From contig PNKH01000050.1 in NCBI GenBank assembly GCA_013822345.1, positions 1 through 52,469 of the forward strand: a DNA stretch of 52,469 nt, given 5' to 3'. Shown in pieces: positions 20,250 through 29,383 of this stretch (within the stretch, counting starts at the first letter, position 1; the number at the start of each line of letters is the position of its first letter). The position numbers were made by a program, and so were the translations under genes. Below the pieces are notes generated by a model. The model did not search any database. It worked only from the letters and a program-made list of their open reading frames with translations, and was not told where the DNA came from. The DNA is from Isosphaera sp. (lineage in GTDB: Bacteria; Planctomycetota; Planctomycetia; Gemmatales; Gemmataceae).

Positions 20250-20365
20250 ATCGGCCGGGCCGATCGGTCCGCGTGCCGGGGGCGGCTACCAACCCCCGGC
20301 CGGGTCCGTAACCATGTGGGTGTGGGCCGGCGGGGTGCCGGCCCGACCACACGGAGACGACCCCG

Positions 20366-20953
20366 ATGCCGGCCCAGGTCCAGAAGGAAGCCCCGGACTT
20401 CACCGCCACCGCCGTCGTGGACGAGGCGTTCGACGACAAGTTCAAGCTGTCCGCCTACCGCGGCAAGTACGTCGTCCTGTTCTTCTACCCCCTCGACTTC
20501 ACCTTCGTCTGCCCGACCGAGATCGTCGCGTTCAGCGACCGGATCGAGGAGTTCCGCTCCCGCGGGGCGGAGGTGATCGGGTGCTCGACCGACAGCCACT
20601 TCTCGCACCTGGCGTGGATCCAGCAGCCGCGGGACAAGGGCGGGCTCGGGGGCCTGAAGTACCCGCTGGTCGCCGACCTGACGAAGAAGATCAGCGCCGA
20701 CTACGGGGTGCTGCTGGACGGCGGGATCGCGCTGCGCGGCACCTTCATCATCGACCAGAAGGGGGTCGTCCAGGCGATCACCATCCACAACCTGCCGCTC
20801 GGCCGGAGCACGGACGAGGCGCTGCGGGTGCTCGACGCCCTGCAGCACTTCGAGAAGTACGGGGAGGTGTGCCCGATGGACTGGAAGAAGGGGGCGGCGT
20901 CGATCGACACCAAGAACGCCGCCGCGTACTTCGCCAAGGCCGGCAAGAAGTGA
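20366..20953 (+). CDS. Typical 2-Cys peroxiredoxin (AhpC/Prx1 type)
   Basis: 195 residues. It reduces hydrogen peroxide and organic peroxides using Cys49 in D-F-T-F-V-C-P-T-E as the peroxidatic residue and Cys169 in G-E-V-C-P as the resolving residue, through an inter-subunit disulfide. The fold is complete, with the helper residues P-x-x-x-T/S-x-x-C intact, and the length fits the Prx1/AhpC class. No signal peptide, so cytoplasmic. No AhpF or thioredoxin reductase is adjacent. The downstream minus-strand genes are also redox proteins but on the other strand, so joint regulation is not shown. Confidence 0.95.
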   Translation: MPAQVQKEAPDFTATAVVDEAFDDKFKLSAYRGKYVVLFFYPLDFTFVCPTEIVAFSDRIEEFRSRGAEVIGCSTDSHFSHLAWIQQPRDKGGLGGLKYPLVADLTKKISADYGVLLDGGIALRGTFIIDQKGVVQAITIHNLPLGRSTDEALRVLDALQHFEKYGEVCPMDWKKGAASIDTKNAAAYFAKAGKK

Positions 20954-20974
20954 CGTGAGGTGGCCGAAGAGTTC

Positions 20975-21029
20975 GGACCGGATCAAGCGGCCGGAAGACC
21001 CGGCGCCTTCCAACCTCTTGATCCGGTCC
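20975..21029. repeat. Inverted repeat with 13-bp core arms after the peroxiredoxin gene
   Basis: GGACCGGATCAAG (20975-20987) pairs with CTTGATCCGGTCC (21017-21029), and flanking bases extend the pairing with mismatches. It lies between convergent genes and could act as a bidirectional terminator, although no T-run follows. Confidence 0.7.
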
Positions 21030-21068
21030 AACAGTCTGCTTCGGACCGCCGCTCACCGCCGTCTACCG

Positions 21069-22139
21069 TCACTTGGTGTCGCCGGCGGCGTTCCGGCCGT
21101 TCACCCCGGGGAGGCCGCCGGGCAGCCCGGGGAGGACCGGCAGCGGCACGACCGGGCGGACGGCCGGCCGCCGCGGGGCGGCCGGGGCGTCGGGCAGCTC
21201 GATCCCCTTCAGCTCGACCTTCTTCCCCTTCCGCAGCACCACCGCGTCGACCTTCCCGCCCTTGGCCGCGTTCACCTGGGCGGTGAAGTCCGCGGGCACG
21301 TCGGTCACCGGCTTGCCGGCGAACTCGATCACGATGTCGTTCGCCCTCAGCCCGGCCTTGTCGGCCGGCGACCCCTCGATCACCTCGGCCAGGACGACCC
21401 CGCGGCCGGCCTCCAGCCCGAGCTGCTCGACCAGCACCGGGGTCAGCGGCTCCAGCCGGACCCCGAGGCGGAACTTGCCGGGGCCGCGGCCGGCCGCGTC
21501 CGGCAGGTTCAGCTCCGGGAAGGCGGGGAAGTTCGGGATGCCGCCCTGGCCGGCGATGGCCTTGAGCATCATCTCCCGGGCCTCCTCGAGCAGCTTCCGG
21601 GCGTCGGCGTCGTTCCCGTTCTGCACCAGCAGCTCCAGCGCCTTCCGCATCAGGTCCTGGGCCTTCTGCATCTCCTCCGCGTTCGGGCCGGCGTTCGGCA
21701 GGACCGGGAACGGGAGCGGGCGGGGGAACACGTCCGGGCGGAACGGGTCGCGCGGGCGGACCGGCGGGTCGGCCGGGGGCGGCGGCTTCGGCCGGTCGAG
21801 CACCCGCCCGGTGACGGCCTTCTCGACCGCCTCCAGTTCCGTGCGGATGCCGTCGACGTTCTCGCCCTTGCGGGCGGCCGCCTCGACCGCGTCGCGGACG
21901 GCGGTCAGTTCGGGCGGGATCGGGGTGCCGGGCTTCGGGGCGACGAACCCGCCGGCCAGGGCCTTCTCCAGGGCGTCGACGGCCTTGGCGATCTCGCCGA
22001 CGTTGTTCCCCTTCTTGGCCGCGGCCCTGACCGCGTCGCGGAGGTCGGCCAGGTCCGGGGGCGCGTCGGCCGCCCGCAGGGTGGCGGGGGCGCCGAGGGC
22101 GACGGCGACGGCGAGGAGGCGGGTTCCGAGGGTGTGCAC
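21069..22139 (-). CDS. Secreted PDZ-domain protein
   Basis: 356 residues. A Sec signal peptide (1-24, ending L-R-A-A-D-A) is followed by two helical repeats (D-A-V-R-A-A-A-K-K-G-N-N-V-G-E-I, echoed by D-A-V-E-A-A-A-R-K-G-E-N-V-D-G-I), a Pro/Arg/Phe-rich linker (about 122-150), another helical block, and a PDZ domain (about 235-325: G-V-V-L-A-E-V-I-E-G-S-P-A-D-K-A-G-L-R-A, then I-V-I-E-F-A-G-K-P-V). No protease catalytic triad is present, so it is not a DegP-type protease; it probably acts as a periplasmic binding or scaffold protein. Confidence 0.85.
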   Translation of the reverse strand: MHTLGTRLLAVAVALGAPATLRAADAPPDLADLRDAVRAAAKKGNNVGEIAKAVDALEKALAGGFVAPKPGTPIPPELTAVRDAVEAAARKGENVDGIRTELEAVEKAVTGRVLDRPKPPPPADPPVRPRDPFRPDVFPRPLPFPVLPNAGPNAEEMQKAQDLMRKALELLVQNGNDADARKLLEEAREMMLKAIAGQGGIPNFPAFPELNLPDAAGRGPGKFRLGVRLEPLTPVLVEQLGLEAGRGVVLAEVIEGSPADKAGLRANDIVIEFAGKPVTDVPADFTAQVNAAKGGKVDAVVLRKGKKVELKGIELPDAPAAPRRPAVRPVVPLPVLPGLPGGLPGVNGRNAAGDTK

Positions 22140-22247
22140 GGGGTGAACCTCCCGGGAGGGTTCGTGAGGGGGGTATGTGTGTGATTGAATCAGCGCCGCG
22201 GCGGGAACGCCAGTGCAAACCCGGCGCCGCGTTACACGGCGGCCCCG

Positions 22248-22330
22248 CGTAGCCGCGACGCGGAGTCCTCGGAGCGGAGCGGGCCGCAGACGGGCCCGCT
22301 CCGCTCCGAGGACTCCGCGTCGCGGCTACG
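22248..22330. repeat. Perfect inverted repeat, 38-bp arms
   Basis: Arms 22248-22285 and 22293-22330 are exact reverse complements with a 7-nt loop. The element lies between the PDZ gene start and the dsbD stop and ends 5 bp before the latter. It is long enough to form a very stable cruciform or RNA hairpin. Confidence 0.92.
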
Positions 22331-22335
22331 CCCCG

Positions 22336-24492
22336 TCACTTCTTCGCCCTCGCCAGCGCCCCCTGGAGCCACTTGGCGAACGCCCCGGGGTCGTTGATCT
22401 TCCCCTCGAACGGGACGTTGTCCTTCCCCTTGAACGGCCCGCCGACCAGCTTCACCTTCCCGTCCGGCTGCGGCACCAGGACCGCGTACAGCGGCAGGGC
22501 GATGTCCTGGAACACGGCGTTCTGGAACCGCCGGTTCGCCTGCGCCTCGTCGACCCGGGCGTCCTCCCCCGGGTCGGAGGCGTACGCGTCCGGCGGCACC
22601 ACGTCGGTGTACAGTTGCACCCGCTCGAACTTCTCGAACTCGGCCCGCACCGCCGGCAGCGGGAACACCGACTCCTCGTTGTACTTGCAGTTCGTACACG
22701 TCACCCCGGTGAAGTCGATCAGCACCGGCTTCCCGGACCGCCGGGCCCGGTCGACCGCGTCCTTCAGATCGGTCGGCCACGGCTCCGTCTCCGGCAGGAG
22801 GAACGCCTGCACCCAGGCGTACACCGCACCGGCCGGCCGCTGCGCCTTCCCGTCCGCCCCCTTCCATAGCGCCGGCAGCAGGTAGAACCCGAGGCCGACG
22901 AAGAAGAGGGCGAACAGGAGCCGCGGGACGCCGACGTGCGCCTTCTCCTCGTCGTGCGGCAGGCGGTACGCGTTCAACAGGTACAGGCCGCAGGCGAACG
23001 CGATCCCGACCCACCCGGCGACGACCGCGTCGTAGGTGAAGAACTCGGTCGGGGAGAACACCCGCAGCTCGGCGGTGCGGAAGAACTTCAGGGCCGCGGC
23101 CAGCTCCAGGAACCCCATCACCACCTTCACGCTGTCCAGCCACCCGCCGGACTTCGGCAGCGCCTTCAACAGCCCCGGGACGAGCGCGAGCACGAAGAAC
23201 GGGGCGGCAAACGCGGTCGCGAACGCCAGCCCGCCGACCAGCTCGCGGGTGGTCGGGAGCGAGACCAGGCTGCCGCCGCCCGAGTCGGCCGCGGAGATGC
23301 CGGCGAACCCGCCGAGGAACGGGGCGACGCAGGTGAAGCTGATGACGGTGAACGCCAGCGCCCCGAACACCGTCCCGAGCGCCCCGCCCTTCGCCTGCTT
23401 CGCCTGCAGCCGGCGGGCCATGAAGTTCGGCAGGGTCAGCTCGAACATCCCGAACAGGCTCAGGGCCAGCACCAGGAACAGGAGCCCGAGCAGGGCGTTG
23501 GTGACCGGGTGGGCGGACAGCCAGGCCATGAACTTGAGCAGGGCGAACGCCGACACCCCGAGGACGACGATGATGGTCAGGGAGTACACCCCGGCCAGCT
23601 TCATCCGCTCCCGGAACGACCCGTGGGCGTGCTTCAGGAATATGCTCACGGTGATCGGGATCATCGGGAAGACGCACGGGGTGACCAGCGAGATCAGCCC
23701 CCAGGCGGCGGCCGTCAGCGCGAACGCCCACAGCCCGGCGTCCGCGTCCTTCCCGCCGCCGGGGCCGGCGGCGGCGTCCGCCACGACCCCCTCGCGGACG
23801 GCGTCCAGGTCCTTCTCGTACACGCCGTCGAGCTTGGCGATCTTCGGGCCGACGGTCGGGGCCGGGACGGCGAGCGCTACCGGCCCGCCCGGGGTCGGCG
23901 GGGGGTTGACCCGGGGGACGGGGGGGCCGAGGGCCTTCTCGACGGCGGCGGCGTATTTCGGGTCGACCGGGACCGGGTCGCCGTCGAGCACCTCCAGGGC
24001 GGCGGTCGGGAGGCGGCGGGCGGGGAAGCAGTTCTCGTCGTTGCAGACCTGGAGGTTGGTCCCGTCCGCGACCCCGACCGTCTTCGTCCCGGGGGTCGCC
24101 TTCGGGGAGACGACGGCGGCGAACTCCCACGTCGCCGGCTTGGCGTAGACCTGGTCCGTCCCCCCGAACTTCACCTCCGCCCCGGGCGGGTCGACGACCG
24201 GGGTGACGTAGATCACGTCCCCGGGCCCCTGCGGCAGGCGAATCGAGTTCTTGGACGTCTGGTTCGGGTCGTCCGGTTTGGTCGGGTACGTCCACGCCCC
24301 GGCCTTCGGGGTGACGGTCAGCCGGACCGTCACCGTCTCCCCGCGCCTCGCCTTCGCCGGGACGACCTCCAGCGCGACCGCCCCGACCTGGTCGAACTTG
24401 TCGCCCTTCCGCGGCGGGTCGTCGAACTGGGCGGGCGCGGGGGCGGCCGGGAGGAGCAGGGCGGCCGCCGCGGCCAGGGCGAGGCGGGACAT
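22336..24492 (-). CDS. dsbD: Thiol:disulfide interchange protein DsbD family
   Basis: 718 residues, three-part DsbD. DsbD carries electrons from cytoplasmic thioredoxin across the inner membrane to envelope thiols. After a signal peptide (1-21), an N-terminal immunoglobulin-like domain has Cys150 and Cys155 (V-C-N-D-E-N-C-F-P). The membrane domain (about 255-555) has the two buried cysteines in T-P-C-V-F-P-M-I-P (Cys273) and F-T-C-V-A-P-F (Cys388). The C-terminal thioredoxin-like domain has C-T-N-C (about 598-601). All six catalytic cysteines are present. A Pro-rich linker separates the first two domains. Upstream on the same strand is a stand-alone copy of the N-terminal domain, so the two are probably functionally linked, although a palindrome separates them. 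Confidence 0.92.
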   Translation of the reverse strand: MSRLALAAAAALLLPAAPAPAQFDDPPRKGDKFDQVGAVALEVVPAKARRGETVTVRLTVTPKAGAWTYPTKPDDPNQTSKNSIRLPQGPGDVIYVTPVVDPPGAEVKFGGTDQVYAKPATWEFAAVVSPKATPGTKTVGVADGTNLQVCNDENCFPARRLPTAALEVLDGDPVPVDPKYAAAVEKALGPPVPRVNPPPTPGGPVALAVPAPTVGPKIAKLDGVYEKDLDAVREGVVADAAAGPGGGKDADAGLWAFALTAAAWGLISLVTPCVFPMIPITVSIFLKHAHGSFRERMKLAGVYSLTIIVVLGVSAFALLKFMAWLSAHPVTNALLGLLFLVLALSLFGMFELTLPNFMARRLQAKQAKGGALGTVFGALAFTVISFTCVAPFLGGFAGISAADSGGGSLVSLPTTRELVGGLAFATAFAAPFFVLALVPGLLKALPKSGGWLDSVKVVMGFLELAAALKFFRTAELRVFSPTEFFTYDAVVAGWVGIAFACGLYLLNAYRLPHDEEKAHVGVPRLLFALFFVGLGFYLLPALWKGADGKAQRPAGAVYAWVQAFLLPETEPWPTDLKDAVDRARRSGKPVLIDFTGVTCTNCKYNEESVFPLPAVRAEFEKFERVQLYTDVVPPDAYASDPGEDARVDEAQANRRFQNAVFQDIALPLYAVLVPQPDGKVKLVGGPFKGKDNVPFEGKINDPGAFAKWLQGALARAKK

Positions 24493-24625
24493 GGGTCACC
24501 ACCGGGGGGACGGGAAAAAGCCCACGGGTGCGACCCGCGGGCTTTCGGTCGGGAACCTGGGGGCGACGTACCGGTCTGCCCCGCTCGCCAGGGGATACGC
24601 CGCCGAGGGCGGGGGCTTACAGCGG

Positions 24626-24690
24626 GGCGAGCCGGGAGCGTGAGCGACCGGAGGCGCCACCCCTCCGGTCGCTCACGCTCCCGGCTCGCC
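24626..24690. repeat. Perfect inverted repeat, 29-bp arms (GAGCCGG family)
   Basis: Arms 24626-24654 and 24662-24690 pair exactly around 7 nt. The right arm reaches the stop codon of the 193-aa gene. The same arm sequence appears at 43276-43344, at 17983-18008 and, with changes, at 31332-31360, 44113-44175 and 47375-47400. Confidence 0.92.
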
Positions 24691-25271
24691 TATTTGCCCG
24701 AGAGCGCCTTCGCCACCTCGTCGGCGAACGCCTTCTCGACCTCGACCGGCGGGCCGGCGAGCACCTTCAGCGCCGCCTCGACCGGCACGTCCTTCGGTGG
24801 GAAGCAGTTGGTCGCGTCGCACACGCTCAGCTTGAACCCGGCCAGCTTCACCGCCGCCGGCCCGGCCGCCGCCTTCGGCGACACCACCGCCTTCCGGGTG
24901 AAGGTGACCGACCCGCCGTAGTACCGCAGCTCGGCGATCCCGGCCTCCGGCTCCGCCTTCGTCTTCGCCCCCTTCGGGTCCTCCACCGCCCCGACGAAGA
25001 TCACCTGGTCCGGGGCCGGGAACTTGAACACGTTCACCATCCCGGCGGCCGCCTTGTCCGGCTGGGCCGTCGGGTAGGTGTGGTACCCGTCGTTCAGCTC
25101 GACGGTGACCGAGAAGGTGACCGTCTCGCCCGGCTTCGCCTCCGCCGGGGTGAACTTCGCCTCGACCTTCTTCACCGCCTTCTCGTACCACTTCTGCCGG
25201 GCCGGGGCGGACGGGGCGGCGAGCCCGACGGCCGCCGCGAGGAGGGCGAGGACGGCGGCGGTGCGGGCCAT
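24690..25271 (-). CDS. Exported stand-alone DsbD N-terminal-like domain protein
   Basis: 193 residues. It starts M-A-R-T-A-A-V-L-A-L with a Sec signal peptide ending at about A-P-A-R. The mature part is an immunoglobulin-like DsbD N-domain: G-E-T-V-T-F-S-V-T-V, H-T-Y-P, then Cys151 and Cys156 in S-V-C-D-A-T-N-C-F-P-P. This mirrors the V-C-N-D-E-N-C-F-P of the adjacent DsbD. It lacks the membrane and thioredoxin parts, so it is either a soluble substrate-side partner of DsbD or a duplicated domain with a specific client. The ATG at 25271 was chosen because the longer frame to 25328 is made of the palindrome at 25288-25356. Confidence 0.83.
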   Translation of the reverse strand: MARTAAVLALLAAAVGLAAPSAPARQKWYEKAVKKVEAKFTPAEAKPGETVTFSVTVELNDGYHTYPTAQPDKAAAGMVNVFKFPAPDQVIFVGAVEDPKGAKTKAEPEAGIAELRYYGGSVTFTRKAVVSPKAAAGPAAVKLAGFKLSVCDATNCFPPKDVPVEAALKVLAGPPVEVEKAFADEVAKALSGK

Positions 25272-25287
25272 GCTCCGGCTCCGGTTC

Positions 25288-25356
25288 GGCGAGCGTCGGG
25301 GCGTAAGCCCGACGTGGGTTCTCCGCACACGTCGGGCTTACGCCCCGACGCTCGCC
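25288..25356. repeat. Perfect inverted repeat, 29-bp arms
   Basis: Arms 25288-25316 and 25328-25356 are exact reverse complements with an 11-nt loop. The element occupies nearly the whole gap between two minus-strand genes, ending 8 bp before the stop of the upstream one. Confidence 0.92.
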
Positions 25357-25363
25357 CGGCGGG

Positions 25364-27088
25364 TCACTTCTTCGGCTCGGGGTCCTTCGGGGCCGGCGGC
25401 GGGGTGACGCCGGTCAGCTCCAGGGTGCTCACCTTCTTGGTCGCCACGTCCACCACCCGGATCCGGTGGGCGTTGGTGTCGGCGACGTACAGCTTCCCGC
25501 CGGCGTAGCTGATCCCGGCCGGCTCGCTGAACACCCCCGGCACCGCCCACCCCCACCCGCCGCCGCCGACCAGCGTCGACAGCTCCCCGGACTTCAGGTC
25601 GAACACCTTCACCTTGTTGTTGTAGGTGTCCGCCAGGTACAGCTTGCCGTCGTGGTGGGCCACCCCCAGGGCGTGCTGGATCCGGGCCTCCTTGTCCCGG
25701 TCCCCGCCGTCCCCCACCTGACCCGGACCGTCCTTGTCCCCGAACACGAACAGCCCCCGCCCGACCAGCGTCTGCACCCGCCCGCCGGCCGCCAGCGGCA
25801 CCTTCCGGAGGGCACTGATCTCCGAGTCGGCGACGTACAGGTTCTTCCCGTCGGACGCCAGCCCGCTCGGCTGGGCGAACATGGCGAACGGGGCCGGCCC
25901 GTCCCCGATGTTCTCCCGCCCGCTCCCGGCGAACGGCCCGACGTCCTTGTTCTTCAGGTCGAGCGCCCAGATCTGGTGGTGCCCGGCCATCGCGATGTAC
26001 AGGGTGTCGCCGTCCAGCAACAGGTCCCACGGGCTGTTCAGCCCGATGCTCCGGGCCGGCACCGGCTTCTCCAGCTGCCGGTTGGTGACATCGCCCTCCT
26101 GCTCCCCGGTCCCGGCGACCGTCTTGACCCGCTTCAGCTTCAGGTCGAGCTCGCGGACCGTGTGGTTCTTCCGGTCCGCGACGTACAGGGTGTCGCCGGA
26201 CACCGCCATCCCCTGCGGGTCGTGGAACTCGGCCTCGTGGAACGCCCCGTCGGCCTTCCCCGGGGCGCCGGTCCCGGCCGCGGCGAGGAACTTGCCGTTC
26301 AGGTCGGTGACCACGATCCGGTGGTGGGTGCTGTCGGCGATGAACAGCCGGCCGCCCTTCTCGTCGGCCACCACCTTGCCGGGGAAGAACAGCGGGGTGT
26401 CGCCGGCCTCGCGGAACTTCGCGAGGTCGAACCGGACCGGCTTCTCGTCCAGCGTCTTCTTCTTCCGGTGCTCCTCGACCAGCCCGCCGATGATCTTGTC
26501 CAGGAGGTCGTAGTTCCCCTCCCCGGACGTGTACCCGACGAAGTTCCCCTCCGGGTCGATCAGGACCAGGGTGGGCCACGCGTCGACCTCGTACCGGTCC
26601 CAGATCTTGTGGTCCGCGTCGTTGACGACCGGGTGCTCGACCTGGTACCGCAGCACCGCCTTGCGGATGCTGTTCGTCTCCTTCTCGCTGTCGAACTTCG
26701 GCGAGTGGACGCCGATCACGACGAGCTGGTTCGGGTACTTCTTCTCGAGCTTCGCGAGGTCCGGCTGGATGTGGATGCAGTTGATGCAGCAGAGGGTCCA
26801 GAAGTCGAGGAGGACGACCTTCCCCTTCAGGTCCTTCTTGAGCGACAGCGGGCCGCCGGTGTTCAGCCACGCCACCCCGCCGTCCAGCTCCGGGGCCGGC
26901 ACCTTCTTCTTCTCCTCCAGCGCCGGCGGGTCGACCTTCGGGTCCTTCTTGTCGTCCGGGCGGGACCGGCCGCCGGCGAGGAGGACGGCGGCCGGCAGGC
27001 CGACGCCGAGGAGGAGGCCGGCGACCAGGCCCCACGGGAAGCGGGCGGCCGGCGGGGTCGGGGCGGCGGGCGGCGCGGGCTCGCTCAT
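25364..27088 (-). CDS. Thioredoxin-like/NHL-repeat protein (NHLRC2-like)
   Basis: 574 residues. An N-terminal membrane anchor (about 17-39) is followed by a thioredoxin-like domain (about 65-215) with W-T-L-C-C-I-N-C-I-H (Cys100, 101, 104), the C-C-I-N-C signature of the NHLRC2 family. Then come NHL propeller repeats (about 225-560), recognisable by G-x-L-F-I-A-D-S/T and L-Y-V-A-D-T-N-A-H-R-I-R-V-V-D. The protein is therefore anchored with its redox and propeller domains outside the cytoplasm, in an envelope redox neighbourhood with DsbD, which could keep its cysteines reduced. The substrate of bacterial members is not established. Confidence 0.88.
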   Translation of the reverse strand: MSEPAPPAAPTPPAARFPWGLVAGLLLGVGLPAAVLLAGGRSRPDDKKDPKVDPPALEEKKKVPAPELDGGVAWLNTGGPLSLKKDLKGKVVLLDFWTLCCINCIHIQPDLAKLEKKYPNQLVVIGVHSPKFDSEKETNSIRKAVLRYQVEHPVVNDADHKIWDRYEVDAWPTLVLIDPEGNFVGYTSGEGNYDLLDKIIGGLVEEHRKKKTLDEKPVRFDLAKFREAGDTPLFFPGKVVADEKGGRLFIADSTHHRIVVTDLNGKFLAAAGTGAPGKADGAFHEAEFHDPQGMAVSGDTLYVADRKNHTVRELDLKLKRVKTVAGTGEQEGDVTNRQLEKPVPARSIGLNSPWDLLLDGDTLYIAMAGHHQIWALDLKNKDVGPFAGSGRENIGDGPAPFAMFAQPSGLASDGKNLYVADSEISALRKVPLAAGGRVQTLVGRGLFVFGDKDGPGQVGDGGDRDKEARIQHALGVAHHDGKLYLADTYNNKVKVFDLKSGELSTLVGGGGWGWAVPGVFSEPAGISYAGGKLYVADTNAHRIRVVDVATKKVSTLELTGVTPPPAPKDPEPKK

Positions 27089-27193
27089 CGGGGTGGTCCC
27101 TCGGTGGGTCGCGGCACCACTATCGTAGACGCCCCGGGCGGCCGGGTGAAGCGCGGACCCCGGGCGGGGGTGACGCGGCCGGCGTGTCTCGGC

Positions 27194-27385
27194 AGGTGGC
27201 TTCCCCTCACCCGGCTCCGGCGAAGCGCCGGAGCCGACCTCTCCCCGGCGGGGAGAGGTGGGGGTGGTGCGGCCCCTCCACAGCTCACCGACCCGGGTCG
27301 CTGGCGAGGAGGCCGGCGGCCCCCACCTCTCCCCGCCGGGGAGAGGTCGCCGGCGCTTCGCCGGCGGGTGAGGGGCACCACCTCC
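27194..27385. repeat. Composite palindromic element, copy 2
   Basis: About 190 bp in the 336-bp gap between the NHL protein start and the accC stop. The left side carries CCCCTCACCCGGC and ACCTCTCCCC-GGCG-GGGAGAGGT; the right side mirrors it and ends GGGTGAGGGGCACCACC. The centre (GTGGTGCGGCCCCTCCACAG) matches the copies at 13781-13972 (reversed) and 47434-47632. The rest of the gap shows no gene. Confidence 0.88.
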
Positions 27386-27424
27386 GGAGTCGCCCGGTCA
27401 CCTTTGGGCACAGGGGATCGCCGC

Positions 27425-28777
27425 TCACCCCTTCGGCGGCATCAGCTCCCGCTCGATGAACGTCGTGTCCACCTTCCCGTCGACGAACGCCGGGGTGTCG
27501 AAGATCCGCCGGTGGATCGGGATGGTGGTGTGGATCCCCTCCACCTTGAACTCCCGCAGCGCCCGCCGCATCACCGCTAGCGCCTCCGCCCGGGTCGGCT
27601 GGTGGACGATCAGCTTCGCCACCATGCTGTCGTAGTTCGGCGGCACCCGGTACCCGGCGCAGACGTGCGAGTCGAGCCGCACCCCGGGGCCGCCCGGCGG
27701 CCGCCACACCGTCACCGTCCCGGGGCTCGGGCGGAAGTCGTGGGCCGGGTCCTCGGCGTTGATCCGCACCTCGATCGCGCAGCCCCGGTGCACGATGTCC
27801 CGCTGCGAGAACCGCAGCTTCTCCCCGGCCGCGACCCGGATCTGCTCGCGGATCAGGTCGACCCCGGTCACCAGCTCCGTGACCGGGTGCTCGACCTGGA
27901 TCCGGGCGTTCACCTCGATGAAGTAGAAGTTGTCGTCCCGGTCCACCAGGAACTCGCACGTCCCGGCCGAGTAGTACCCGGCCTGCTTCGCCAGGCGGAC
28001 GGCGGCGTCGCACATCCGGTCCCGGACCTTCGCCGGCAGGTGCGGGGACGGGGACTCCTCGACCAGCTTCTGGTGCCGCCGCTGCAACGAGCAGTCGCGC
28101 TCGAACAGGTGGACCACGTTCCCGTGCCGGTCCCCGAGCAGTTGCACCTCGACGTGCCGCGGGCGGTCCAGGTACTTCTCGATGAACACCCCGCCGTCCT
28201 TGAACGCCGCCTCCGCCTCGGCCCGGGCCTGGGTCAGGGCCGGGACCAGCGCCGCCTCGTCCCGGGCGACCCGCATCCCGCGGCCGCCGCCGCCGGCCGC
28301 CGCCTTGACCAGCACCGGGTACCCGGCCGCCTTGGCGAACCGCTTCGCGTCGTCGTCGGACGTCACCAGCCCGTCGCTCCCGGGGACGGTCGGGACCTTC
28401 GCCGCCTTCGCCACCGCCTTCGCCTTGTCCTTGTTCCCGAGCTTGTCCATCGCCGCGACCGGCGGGCCGATGAACTCGATCCCGGACTCCCGGCACTGCT
28501 CGGCGAACCGGCTGTTCTCGGACAGGAACCCGTACCCGGGGTGGATCGCCTGGGCCCCGACCTTCTCGGCCGCGGCGATCAGCCGGGGGATCTTCAGGTA
28601 GCTCTCGGCGGCGACCGGGGGGCCGACGCACACCGCCTGGTCGGCCAGCTCCAGGTACGGGGCCCCGCGGTCGGCCTCGGAGTAGACGACCGCGACCTCG
28701 ACCCCGAGGTCCCGGCACGCCCGGATCACCCGCAGGGCGATCTCCCCGCGGTTGGCGACGAGGATCTTCTGGAACAT
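27425..28777 (-). CDS. accC: Acetyl-CoA carboxylase biotin carboxylase subunit
   Basis: 450 residues, normal length. AccC uses ATP and bicarbonate to carboxylate biotin on AccB, the first half-reaction of fatty acid synthesis. It starts [14 protein letters not shown] and has the ATP-grasp glycine loop G-G-G-G-R-G-M-R, the [12 protein letters not shown] motif and [15 protein letters not shown] chose the ATG at 28777, which matches the family start exactly; the open frame to 28900 is made of heptamer repeats. AccB lies just upstream on the same strand, 127 bp away, with the repeat at 28786-28904 between them. The accA/accD subunits are not in the window. Confidence 0.95.
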   Translation of the reverse strand: MFQKILVANRGEIALRVIRACRDLGVEVAVVYSEADRGAPYLELADQAVCVGPPVAAESYLKIPRLIAAAEKVGAQAIHPGYGFLSENSRFAEQCRESGIEFIGPPVAAMDKLGNKDKAKAVAKAAKVPTVPGSDGLVTSDDDAKRFAKAAGYPVLVKAAAGGGGRGMRVARDEAALVPALTQARAEAEAAFKDGGVFIEKYLDRPRHVEVQLLGDRHGNVVHLFERDCSLQRRHQKLVEESPSPHLPAKVRDRMCDAAVRLAKQAGYYSAGTCEFLVDRDDNFYFIEVNARIQVEHPVTELVTGVDLIREQIRVAAGEKLRFSQRDIVHRGCAIEVRINAEDPAHDFRPSPGTVTVWRPPGGPGVRLDSHVCAGYRVPPNYDSMVAKLIVHQPTRAEALAVMRRALREFKVEGIHTTIPIHRRIFDTPAFVDGKVDTTFIERELMPPKG

Positions 28778-28785
28778 CGTCCTTG

Positions 28786-28904
28786 GTCCTTGGTCATTCG
28801 TCCTTCGTCCTGAGTCGTTGTCCCGAGGGGGAGGGCCGGGCGGGCCCCGAACGACCGAGGACGAATGACGAATGACGAATGACGAATGACTAATGACCAA
28901 GGAC
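28786..28904. repeat. Heptanucleotide tandem repeats forming an imperfect palindrome between accB and accC
   Basis: From 28860 there are four exact GACGAAT units, then GACTAAT and GACCAAG. On the other side GTCCTTGGTCATT (28786-28798) pairs exactly with AATGACCAAGGAC (28892-28904), and further GTCCTTC-type units follow. The element spans the accB-accC gap and touches the accB stop. It is lower in GC than its surroundings. Confidence 0.88.
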
Positions 28905-29383
28905 TAAACCGGTTCGACCCGGAACAGCACCTGGTTGTACTCGACGAAGTCGCCGTTGTTGGCGCACACCTCGGCCACCCGCCCGGCCACCTCGGCCTTG
29001 ATGTCGTTGTACAGCTTCATCGCCTCGATCAGGCAGACGACGGTGTCCGGCTTGACCGCCGACCCGACGGACACGTAGTCCGGCTTGTCCGGCTTCGGCT
29101 TGGAGTAGAAGGTGCCGACCATCGGGGACTTGATCTCGACCAGCGGGCGGGCCGGGGCCGGCGGCGGGGTGGCGGGCGGGGCGGGGGCGGGCGGGGCGGC
29201 GGGCGGGGCCGCCGCGGCCGCGGGGGCGGTGGCGAGGACGCGGCCGCCCTTGCGGAGGCGGATCCGCTGGTCGCCCTCGGCCAGGTCGACCTCGGACAGG
29301 TCGTGCTCGGTCATCAGCCGGAGCAGGTGCTCGACCGTCCGCACGTCGAACGGCCGGGGCGCGTCCCGGTTGTCGTCGGCCAC
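28904..29383 (-). CDS. accB: Acetyl-CoA carboxylase biotin carboxyl carrier protein
   Basis: 159 residues from the GTG at 29383. The N-terminal segment F-D-V-R-T-V-E-H-L-L-R-L-M is typical of BCCP, followed by an Ala/Pro linker (about 52-79) and the biotinyl domain (about 80-159). The biotin-accepting lysine is Lys123 in E-A-M-K-L. The protein carries carboxyl-biotin from AccC to the carboxyltransferase. An ATG-initiated reading to 29533 exists, but the extra 50 residues are Pro/Arg-rich and come from repeat-like DNA, so the GTG is preferred. First gene of an accB-accC unit. Confidence 0.93.
   Translation of the reverse strand: MADDNRDAPRPFDVRTVEHLLRLMTEHDLSEVDLAEGDQRIRLRKGGRVLATAPAAAAAPPAAPPAPAPPATPPPAPARPLVEIKSPMVGTFYSKPKPDKPDYVSVGSAVKPDTVVCLIEAMKLYNDIKAEVAGRVAEVCANNGDFVEYNQVLFRVEPV

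Noticed and set aside
24251-24643. 130-codon plus-strand frame ending in E-P-G-A
   Set aside because: Antisense to dsbD and ending in a repeat arm; no evidence of coding.
22936-24921. 661-codon plus-strand frame opposite dsbD
   Set aside because: Low-complexity antisense shadow; dsbD on the minus strand has all six catalytic cysteines.
25272-25328. Longer start for the stand-alone DsbD-N-like gene
   Set aside because: The added residues are encoded by the palindrome at 25288-25356, and the internal ATG starts a clean signal peptide.
28778-28900. N-terminal extension of accC
   Set aside because: It is translated heptamer repeat; [10 protein letters not shown] at 28777 is the family start.
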